DNA from: an uncultured euryarchaeote
GTDB lineage: Archaea; Thermoplasmatota; Poseidoniia; Poseidoniales; Poseidoniaceae
Length of the DNA stretch: 13,238 nt
Direction of reading: 5' to 3'
Assembly (NCBI GenBank): GCA_937897365.1
Contig: CALCOP010000016.1
Coordinates: forward strand, 1-13,238
Positions 7,105 to 13,238 of the stretch are shown one piece after another. Positions within the stretch are counted from its first letter, which is position 1; every line of letters begins with the position of its first letter. The notes under the pieces were generated by a model that was not told the origin of the DNA, did no database searches, and saw only the letters and a list, made by a program, of their open reading frames with translations. The position numbers and the translations under genes are program-made.

Positions 7105-9345
7105 ATGAGCAGCGGTGTAAGTGATTCGATGCAGAGTTTACTCAACGGTGACCGCTCACTTTCCATATTCTTTGGCTCACAGACCGGTAATGCCGCAGAG
7201 TTGGCTGAAAAAACCGCTAAACTTTCTAAGAAAATAGGTATGGTTCCTTCCGTTATCGACATGGATGGATTTGATGTTTCAACACTCCCATCTCACAAGC
7301 GTGTGCTCATCATCACCTCTACATGGGGTGAAGGTGAGATGCCGGATAATGCTGAAGACATGTGGCAAAATGTTCTCTCTTCGAAACCATCACTCAAAAA
7401 CACGGGATACAGTGTATGTGCAATTGGCGATACTTCCTATGATGAGTTTTGTAAAGCGGGAACGGATTGGGATTCAAAATTCAAAGAACTCGGTGCAACC
7501 CAAGTCCAACCAATTACTCTCTGTGATGTCGATTATGATGCGCCTTGGACCACTTGGGTGAATGCTGCTCTTCCTCGAATCGCTTGCTTTGATGATTCTG
7601 GCGTCTTTCAAGAAAGTCTTGTTTCAGAAATGTCCTCATACAGTTCAGGAACTGAACAAGCAGCATCTGCTCCAGCAGCAGCAGCGGCCAGTTCTTCTGC
7701 TGGCGTTGCTGTCACCGGTGGCAGTGATGCATTACAAGCGCTTCTCGGCGGAGGAGATCGCTCTCTCTCAATTCTGTTTGGTTCTCAAACTGGAAATGCC
7801 GCAGGTCTCGCTGAAAAGACTGCAAAGTTAGCTGCAAATTACGGATTGATTCCTACCATTTACGATATGGATGGATTTGACCCTGCTACTCTTGGCAATC
7901 ACAAGAGAACGCTCATCATCACATCGACATGGGGTGAAGGCGAGATGCCTGATAATGCTGAATCTCTTTGGCAATCTGTGAACTCACAATCCCCTTCTCT
8001 CGACGGCGTCTCTTTCAGCGTCTGTGCAATTGGTGATACGTCGTATGATGAATTCTGTAAAGCAGGAACAGACTGGGATGAAAAATATGTTGCACTCGGT
8101 GCTAATCGTGTCCATACCATTCAACTCTGTGATGTCGATTTTGATACACCATGGAGTCAATGGGTTGAAGCCGCTCTTCCAATTATTGCATGTGTTGATG
8201 AATCTGGAACGCTGCAAGAAGTGCTCCTTGATGAAATGAAAGAATACGGTTCCGGGTCTGGAGAAGAAGTTGTTTCAGGCGATTTCACTCCTGCAACCAT
8301 TGTTCAAGAAGACCTTTCGATTACTCTCTCGCTTTTCCGTTATTGTCCTGCCGAAGCAGATAGTGGTTGGGATACCATTGCATGCGCAGTCCCTGGCCAT
8401 GCTACCGTAGAGGACCTTCTTGTCGCAGTCCAACAAGATGTTGACGGCAGTTTGGCTTTCCGACGAGGTAATGGTAATGGCAGCCCGACAACCGGAATCC
8501 GAGTCAACGGACGTATTGTTTTGGCTGATTTAGTTCAAATCAGTGAATTGGTGAGTGACGGAGGCGTGCTCAAAATCGAACCGCTTCCTGGTTACCCAGT
8601 TATACGAGATTTAGTTGTTGACTATACTTCCTTTGAAGAAAGTCGAGTGGCCGCTAAGCCGTGGTTGCGTGCTGACCCTCGTGAAGGATACACGTTGCTT
8701 AACAGCCAAGCCATTGGCGTCATGGATATTGCGACTTCGACAACTCTTCATGCCATGACCGATATAGTGTCGTATCAGTTACTTCAGTCGATGTCGGACA
8801 CGTTTGCCTATGACTCAGACTACAAAGGACCGGGTGTCCTCCTACAACAATGGTCTCGCAGCCTTGATCCACGAACAGGCGAAGAGCAACAAAAAGAATT
8901 GATGAATTCAATTGGCGGTGAACATGGTGTCTGGTCTGAAGCAGATTTCGCTTCCGTCGCTCGTTATGGCTCTGATGGCCAGACAGCAGCTAAGGCCTTG
9001 AACAGCGCTCGCAGTAAACTTCTGAATGCAACAAATTACACTGGACCTCATGGACGACTTGTCAAATGGTATGGGCGCAGTGTGAAGTGGAGTGGTAATG
9101 TCAATGAGACGACACTCTACCGTCAAGTCCTTGGTCCAGTTGGACTACTTACCAACATTTTTGACGGTGTTTCTGCTCGTATGTTCCTTGGTTTTACACG
9201 AACTGGAGCGCCACCATTCCGTAGCCTTCAAGCGCTTTTAGCCCCGCCTGCTGGAATTGGAAAGATTCCAAACATGGTGAACAGTAAAGTTGCATCTCAT
9301 CATGAAGTTGTTAACTTGTTCAACGAAATTGACCAAAGATTTTGA
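7105..9345 (+). CDS. Twin-flavodoxin protein fused to an SdhB/FrdB-like domain that has lost all Fe-S ligands
   Basis: A 746-residue fusion. Residues 16-159 and 218-361 are two CysJ/P450-reductase-type flavodoxin domains, about 70% identical by eye and offset by exactly 202 codons. Both keep the FMN phosphate loop (GSQTGNA), the STWGEGEMPDNA loop with a stacking aromatic, and AIGDTSYDEFCKAG. An Ala/Ser-rich linker separates them. Residues about 402-640 align with succinate dehydrogenase/fumarate reductase subunit B: LAFRR, VNGR, PLPGYPVIRDLVVD (493-506), KPWL, GPGVLLQQW. Yet no cysteine occurs after residue 427, so none of the 2Fe-2S, 4Fe-4S or 3Fe-4S ligands remains. Residues 641-746 are an extension I do not recognise. 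I chose ATG 7105 over GTG 7090 because GGGTGA at 7094-7099 is well spaced and the second repeat begins with the same SD..Q.LL pattern. The next gene follows after 9 bases. The likely role is FMN-based electron transfer; partner and substrate are unknown. Confidence 0.85.
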   Translation: MSSGVSDSMQSLLNGDRSLSIFFGSQTGNAAELAEKTAKLSKKIGMVPSVIDMDGFDVSTLPSHKRVLIITSTWGEGEMPDNAEDMWQNVLSSKPSLKNTGYSVCAIGDTSYDEFCKAGTDWDSKFKELGATQVQPITLCDVDYDAPWTTWVNAALPRIACFDDSGVFQESLVSEMSSYSSGTEQAASAPAAAAASSSAGVAVTGGSDALQALLGGGDRSLSILFGSQTGNAAGLAEKTAKLAANYGLIPTIYDMDGFDPATLGNHKRTLIITSTWGEGEMPDNAESLWQSVNSQSPSLDGVSFSVCAIGDTSYDEFCKAGTDWDEKYVALGANRVHTIQLCDVDFDTPWSQWVEAALPIIACVDESGTLQEVLLDEMKEYGSGSGEEVVSGDFTPATIVQEDLSITLSLFRYCPAEADSGWDTIACAVPGHATVEDLLVAVQQDVDGSLAFRRGNGNGSPTTGIRVNGRIVLADLVQISELVSDGGVLKIEPLPGYPVIRDLVVDYTSFEESRVAAKPWLRADPREGYTLLNSQAIGVMDIATSTTLHAMTDIVSYQLLQSMSDTFAYDSDYKGPGVLLQQWSRSLDPRTGEEQQKELMNSIGGEHGVWSEADFASVARYGSDGQTAAKALNSARSKLLNATNYTGPHGRLVKWYGRSVKWSGNVNETTLYRQVLGPVGLLTNIFDGVSARMFLGFTRTGAPPFRSLQALLAPPAGIGKIPNMVNSKVASHHEVVNLFNEIDQRF

Positions 9346-9354
9346 GGCGATCGT

Positions 9355-10215
9355 ATGGCTAAGGCAATTGCATACTACGCAGGAAACACCGCTCGAGCGG
9401 CGTCCTCTGAGGTAGAAGATTGCATTCAACCCTTGTGCAAGACACTCGGGATTTCTCTTGTTGAGATTCCTAAAGCAAGCAGTGATGGTGCCAATATCAT
9501 CAAACAATCCTCTTCTAAACTTCAACATGCTTTAGTTGCCCGTAATCTCGCCTTGGCAGAATCAAAAGACCTTGACATCTTGACGTCATGCGCAACCAGT
9601 CACGGCATCATGTGCGATACAATTGACGAATTTAGAGAAGATGTCAGTTTTGCAAATCATGTAAACAACATCATTGCGCGAACGTCCAGTGTTGAATACA
9701 TGGGAGAATCTCAATCTCGCCATTTGTTGCATTATCTGGTTGAAGAAATTGGCTTGGACAAAATCAATGATGCTGTCGTGAATCCTCTACGATTGAATGT
9801 TGCAGCCTATTACGGCCCGAACATGCAACGTAAAGGGGCATGTGGAGATGATGACCCGTTCATGCCTACATACATGGAACAACTCATTACAGCTCTTGGT
9901 GGAACACCGGTCGAATACGATCTCAAGTGTCAAAGCGTAGGTGCTCCTGCCCTCCTTACCATTAACAAACCAGTCATGAAAATGACTGCAGCAGTTCTCT
10001 CGGATGCCAAGAGCAGTGGGGCTGACATCATCGTCTCAGCTTGCACAATATCTCACTCAAATCTTGATTCCTATCAATCCAAGGCTGGAAAAATCGCCCG
10101 AAAGGATACAACAATGCCTATTCTTCATCTCGCTGAAATGGTCGCTTTTGCATTGGGTCACTACCCTGACCGGTTCGCACAACTTCGAACTCGTGCTCTG
10201 GTCATCGGTGGATAA
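9355..10215 (+). CDS. SdhE/HdrB-like CCG-domain protein with degenerate cluster motifs
   Basis: A 286-residue protein with the fold pattern of heterodisulfide reductase subunit B and of SdhE from archaeal succinate dehydrogenases. The matches are IAYYAGN at the start, ARNLALAE, RHLLHYLVEEIGLDKI, NVAAYYGPN, DDPFMPTYMEQLITALGG, GADIIVSAC and NLD. These proteins normally have two CCG motifs of five cysteines each, binding non-cubane 4Fe-4S clusters. Here the first GC is GN (N11), CC is SD (43-44) and CxxC is CxxS (79-82). In the second half, GC is GP (P155), CC is CQ (192-193) and CxxC is CxxS (230-233). Only three of ten ligand positions keep Cys, so neither cluster can form in the known way. 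The ribosome site (GAGG) overlaps the stop of the upstream gene, so the two are surely co-translated. It probably forms a complex with the upstream fusion protein, as SdhE does with SdhB. Confidence 0.85.
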   Translation: MAKAIAYYAGNTARAASSEVEDCIQPLCKTLGISLVEIPKASSDGANIIKQSSSKLQHALVARNLALAESKDLDILTSCATSHGIMCDTIDEFREDVSFANHVNNIIARTSSVEYMGESQSRHLLHYLVEEIGLDKINDAVVNPLRLNVAAYYGPNMQRKGACGDDDPFMPTYMEQLITALGGTPVEYDLKCQSVGAPALLTINKPVMKMTAAVLSDAKSSGADIIVSACTISHSNLDSYQSKAGKIARKDTTMPILHLAEMVAFALGHYPDRFAQLRTRALVIGG

Positions 10216-12888
10216 TCATCCGTGAAGCATTTCAAACACCGCCAAAGCGCTGTTTGTTCCTACACCTTCACATGCACCGAGTTGCTCTACACTGGCTGAA
10301 AACACACCTGATATTGTAGAAAACTGGTTGATTAAAGCCTCTGCTTTCTTCAGTCCGATACCAGGTATTGCGGCAAGGACATCGACTGACTCTGACTTTT
10401 GAAACGAAATCCAGCGATTCGCCAATGGTGTTTCGGAATGTTCTTCCAGTTCAATTGCTTTTATTTCAGCCATTGCTGCAGAAACAGCGCGTTCAATACT
10501 CCGCTCATCTTCAAACCGTTCTCCTCTTTTCATGGCTGAAAGTGCCATTTTTTCGATTAAATCATGTTCTCTTTTCGCTGCCACTGCGAGAAAGTGAGCA
10601 GTCTCTTCAGGACTCTTGGTCATCATGATCGGAACTCCAAGGTCTAATCCTACATGGGCCAAGGCACCATGAACGGCGTTGGGATGAACAAATTGCCCAT
10701 GTCCTTGACCTATCTCAATCAATAACATCGGTCTTGAAGATGCTGCAGCAAGTCTTCGACACTGCTGTAAGAGTCTGCCATCAGTCAACGATTGAACCAA
10801 ATCACGAGCTGTTTTACGTTCAATCAAGATTCGTTCAGAGATTCGAATGTCACCATGAAGAAGGTGACTGAACTGTATTTTCACTCCAAGACTTCTCAGA
10901 TAGGGTCCTAAGGTTGAAGATGCTTCTCGGTGATCAAGAGTAATCTCTATTCCTTCATGTTCGGTTGCTTTCATTTCGTCGACCACAGCAGAGGCTGCTG
11001 CGGAAGTCAGGTTCTCTTGATGGCGATGTGCTTGTCCATCGAGAATAGGAGAGGGGTATGTTTTCCTGAGTGTTTCAGTTTCGTGTTTTGATTGTGATTG
11101 AGGAGCGTGTGTGTTCGCAGATGGATTGGTGAATTGCTCCAAACCCATTTGCTGACTATGTCTTCGGTCAGCGGGTGCGATTACGGGGGGTCCTCGCTCT
11201 CGTTTTGGCACAGGAACTTCTTCCTCTGTTTCCGGTTTGTTCTGTTCATGTACTCGAAGAATTTCTTTTTCCTGTGTTTGAATATACTCGGCAACGCTTA
11301 CTTCGCCGTTATCCGTACGTATTGAAAAGAATTCAAACACTCCGTCAGTAGGCGGAGGGCGTGAAGGCAGTAAGCCACGATTTCGTATGCGTTGCAATAA
11401 CCGATACATTCGCTGTTCACGCTTTTCAGCAGCAATTTGGACATATTCATCTCGTGTTCCTTGGGCGATTAACGTATGAACGGTTCCCGCTTGCTGACGA
11501 GCGGTCCGGCCACGACGCTGAATTGCCCGTATAGCACTCGGGACAGGTTCATACAAAACGACCAATTCTGCAGCAGGAACATCCAGCCCTTCTTCCCCGA
11601 CAGATGTAGCGACCAGTACATTGATTTCTCCTTTCCGAAATCTGCGGAGTTGTTCGAGTTGTTGCTTTTGTGTCATACCTTTTCGTTTGCCTTTTCCGGA
11701 TTGCCCAATGAACCTGTCTGCTGCAACAGATTCTATAGAATCGAGCAATGAAACGATATTTTCTACAGTATCACGGTATTCCGTAAAGACGATGATCTTG
11801 CTTTTTGGATGGGCGGTGATTTGCTTTTCAACCAACTGTACGACATGACTTGGTTTGGGGTGAAGTTCTGGAATCTCTTTGGCAGCGATTCGAAAGTGAT
11901 GAACTGCTGGTTTTGCAACGAACCGATTGGTCGTTCTTTCTCCAGTTCTTCCATCTTCTTCTGCACGGTTTAGAAACGCAAGTGCTGCTTTGATGCCTTG
12001 TGTTTGCAAGAGGTCCAACAAAATGTGGGTTCGTCGTAAGTCTCCAATTCGTCGTGCGGCATCATATCCACGAACATCGCGCCTTTGAATCGCTTGACTT
12101 GCTCGCCGTTGTGCATCATCAATCATTTTTCCATTGATGTGTGCAGTTGGGGCGAGAAATCCAAGGTCTTGAAGGTGCTTCGCTTCTTGGTCAAAATGGT
12201 CTTTGAGGGGTTGTATGAGCGTTAAAAGTGTGTCTGGAAGTGGGAGTCGGTGCGGGACTGTACTCATATCAACTGCATATGGTTGCAACAGCGGGTCTTC
12301 TTTTCGTTTGACATCTAAGCAATCAAAACCAAATGTACGAATTACTTCCATGATATTGTGTTCTGTCGAACCAGGGCTTGCAGTAGCACCTAAGACAAGT
12401 GGATCATGTTGGCGTGCTTCTCGGTATAGATTTCCAACTTGAGCATAGGCGTGCTTCCCCGTACCGTGGTGTGCCTCATCAACAATCAGCAAACCTACAT
12501 CGGAAAGGTCGATACTACCGTTCACGGCATCATTTCGAATCACTTGAGCGGTTGCCATAACAATTCGAGCAGCTTGCCAAACTGGCGGGCGTTTTGCTGG
12601 AGCAATATCTCCTGTAAAGAGTTGGATCAAATCAGGTTCCAAATCCAGCATCTCTCGAGCCATACGTTGCTGTTGTTCGACCAGACCAGTCGTGGGGGCA
12701 ATGAGGAGTATTTTGCCGTTGTTGAGTCGTAATGCTTCTGCCATGGCCATCCATTCGACCGCAGTTTTTCCAAAACCGGTTGGCATGACCATCAAGGTTG
12801 ATGTTGCAAGGGCATTACGCAAGGCCATCAATTGATAGGCACGTGCATTGACACCGTCCTTCAGATAAGGATGAACAACGACTGCCAT
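10216..12888 (-). CDS. hef: Hef-type DNA repair protein: SF2 helicase fused to XPF/ERCC4 nuclease
   Basis: An 890-residue archaeal homologue of FANCM/XPF that unwinds and cuts branched DNA at stalled forks. Helicase motifs: RAYQ; Walker A MPTGFGKT (35-42); DEAH (137-140); GATASPG (167-173). A charged helical insert (about 205-330) is in the place of the Hef thumb-like domain. The second helicase half ends in motif VI QRRGRTAR (457-464). A disordered, Pro/Gln/Glu-rich linker (about 545-655) holds QMGLEQF (580-586), a possible PCNA-binding box. The ERCC4 nuclease has GD (679-680) and the catalytic ERKTARD (690-696), followed by a helix-hairpin-helix pair (about 835-890, AAIPGIGLKKAEALI). All catalytic residues are present. 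It is longer than the Pyrococcus protein mainly through the linker. I chose ATG at 12888; an in-frame TTG at 12915 would add nine residues, and neither has a good ribosome site. Confidence 0.93.
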   Translation of the reverse strand: MAVVVHPYLKDGVNARAYQLMALRNALATSTLMVMPTGFGKTAVEWMAMAEALRLNNGKILLIAPTTGLVEQQQRMAREMLDLEPDLIQLFTGDIAPAKRPPVWQAARIVMATAQVIRNDAVNGSIDLSDVGLLIVDEAHHGTGKHAYAQVGNLYREARQHDPLVLGATASPGSTEHNIMEVIRTFGFDCLDVKRKEDPLLQPYAVDMSTVPHRLPLPDTLLTLIQPLKDHFDQEAKHLQDLGFLAPTAHINGKMIDDAQRRASQAIQRRDVRGYDAARRIGDLRRTHILLDLLQTQGIKAALAFLNRAEEDGRTGERTTNRFVAKPAVHHFRIAAKEIPELHPKPSHVVQLVEKQITAHPKSKIIVFTEYRDTVENIVSLLDSIESVAADRFIGQSGKGKRKGMTQKQQLEQLRRFRKGEINVLVATSVGEEGLDVPAAELVVLYEPVPSAIRAIQRRGRTARQQAGTVHTLIAQGTRDEYVQIAAEKREQRMYRLLQRIRNRGLLPSRPPPTDGVFEFFSIRTDNGEVSVAEYIQTQEKEILRVHEQNKPETEEEVPVPKRERGPPVIAPADRRHSQQMGLEQFTNPSANTHAPQSQSKHETETLRKTYPSPILDGQAHRHQENLTSAAASAVVDEMKATEHEGIEITLDHREASSTLGPYLRSLGVKIQFSHLLHGDIRISERILIERKTARDLVQSLTDGRLLQQCRRLAAASSRPMLLIEIGQGHGQFVHPNAVHGALAHVGLDLGVPIMMTKSPEETAHFLAVAAKREHDLIEKMALSAMKRGERFEDERSIERAVSAAMAEIKAIELEEHSETPLANRWISFQKSESVDVLAAIPGIGLKKAEALINQFSTISGVFSASVEQLGACEGVGTNSALAVFEMLHG

Positions 12889-12980
12889 GAGGATACTTTT
12901 GAGTCGAGGGTTCAAAAGGATAGTGTGGACGCCTGTATGTGAAAGTGATTCAAACCTGTAGGTCCCTCAACACTTTTGCT

Positions 12981-12995
12981 AATCAATAATTTATC
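12981..12995 (-). promoter_or_regulatory. A/T-rich promoter-like patch upstream of hef
   Basis: On the - strand this reads GATAAATTATTGATT, the only strongly A/T-rich, TATA-like segment in the gap. It lies about 95 bases upstream of the chosen hef ATG, so it would give a leader of about 70 bases. It could equally serve the + strand towards the RNA candidate, since TATA boxes are nearly symmetric. A run of seven T at 13002-13008 lies beside it. Confidence 0.3.
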
Positions 12996-13032
12996 ATCGA
13001 GTTTTTTTACTGGTTGAAACAGCCATTCAATT

Positions 13033-13054
13033 GAGGCAGTTCACGCTACGCCTC
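13033..13054 (+). repeat. Small hairpin between the promoter-like patch and the RNA candidate
   Basis: GAGGC (13033-13037) pairs with GCCTC (13050-13054) across a 12-base loop, and CTCTTTTC follows. It could belong to the RNA transcript that may start nearby, or act as a weak terminator. Apart from this hairpin and the patch at 12981-12995, I see no gene or other element in 12889-13082. Confidence 0.25.
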
Positions 13055-13082
13055 CTCTTTTCACGACCGAACCACTCATATA

Positions 13083-13238
13083 CGGGAGGTAAGTCGGTTG
13101 GTTGCTCAAAGGTGAGCAGCCAGACACAATGGGCCATCCCCTGAGGACCCCTACTGTCTCGTTCCACAATCGTGGGAATGGGACGCAGTGTCACGGCTGT
13201 TCCTGTCCAGAGAGCCCTCGTATGCCCCCCCCCGGTGG
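13083..13238 (+). ncRNA. Candidate structured non-coding RNA, running off the window edge
   Basis: There is no open reading frame of note here, and G+C rises to about 58% locally. Hairpin A pairs 13098-13108 with 13113-13123 (11 bp, loop AAGG). Hairpin B pairs 13156-13167 with 13172-13184 (12 bp with one bulged G, loop AATC) and can be extended by ACT/AGT (13153-13155 with 13187-13189). A third, enclosing stem pairs 13116-13121 and 13123-13127 with 13195-13200 and 13188-13192, and competes with hairpin A. Five of these pairs are G-T, which are allowed only if the + strand is transcribed. I could not match it to RNase P RNA, SRP RNA, 5S rRNA or tRNA. A run of nine C (13225-13233) near the edge could pair with sequence outside. 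Family and ends are unknown. Confidence 0.4.

Noticed and set aside
8308..9024. Calling the fusion protein a normal iron-sulfur subunit of succinate dehydrogenase
   Set aside because: The domain aligns with SdhB, but no cluster ligand remains, and no SdhA or membrane-anchor gene is nearby.
7105..10215. The two-gene unit as decaying pseudogenes
   Set aside because: Both frames are intact and full length, ribosome sites are in place, FMN loops are unchanged in both repeats, and non-cysteine family motifs are well kept.
13225..13233. Run of nine C as a biological signal
   Set aside because: It lies near the window edge and could be a sequencing or assembly artefact or half of a helix with its partner outside; nothing more can be said.
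13083..13238. RNase P RNA, SRP RNA or 5S rRNA
   Set aside because: GGGAGGTAAGTC is similar to the GAGGAAAGTC core of RNase P RNA but differs at a highly conserved A. The GAGCAGCC part lacks the GGAAG context of SRP helix 8. The - strand GTCCCATTCC resembles 5S, but the following hairpin does not fit.
1..13238. CRISPR arrays, insertion sequences, tRNA genes
   Set aside because: No regularly spaced direct repeats, no transposase-like reading frame with terminal repeats and no cloverleaf with a TTC-type arm were seen on either strand.

Overview
The window looks like a piece of a mesophilic euryarchaeal chromosome, most probably Marine Group II (Poseidoniales) or a close relative of the Thermoplasmata. 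The reasons are a group II chaperonin (thermosome), a Hef/XPF-type helicase-nuclease, archaeal SdhB/SdhE(HdrB)-type proteins, and a large secreted, membrane-anchored beta-sandwich protein with a proline-rich cytoplasmic tail. The lineage call is inference from gene content; there is no rRNA marker to settle it.

Layout: (1) 2-322, the 3' end of an unrecognised + strand gene cut by the window edge. (2) 408-1742, a six-helix membrane protein of unknown function whose start may be misplaced by one base in an A-run. (3) 1827-5258, an 1143-residue exported surface protein with a signal peptide, a lectin-like N-terminal region, several CARDB/NEW3-like modules, one C-terminal membrane helix and a cytoplasmic Pro/Ala tail ending in a Trp-rich motif. 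(4) 5330-6961, a thermosome subunit, followed by a palindrome and a T-run terminator. (5) 7105-10215, a tight two-gene unit described below. (6) 10216-12888 on the - strand, a Hef homologue that meets the two-gene unit tail to tail with no spacer. (7) 12889-13238, a non-coding stretch with an A/T-rich promoter-like patch and a strongly self-complementary segment that runs off the window edge and is probably a structured RNA.

The most unusual element is the unit at 7105-10215. Its first protein carries two nearly identical flavodoxin domains with intact FMN-binding loops, fused to a domain that aligns well with succinate dehydrogenase/fumarate reductase subunit B. Every iron-sulfur ligand cysteine of that domain has been replaced. 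The second protein is an SdhE/HdrB-like CCG-domain protein in which most cluster cysteines are also gone. So two partner proteins that normally hold five Fe-S clusters appear to have become cluster-free scaffolds, while two FMN domains were added. An iron-free flavin relay built on an old Sdh/Hdr frame is a reasonable hypothesis. I know of no description of such a system. Annotation pipelines would probably label both proteins as iron-sulfur proteins.
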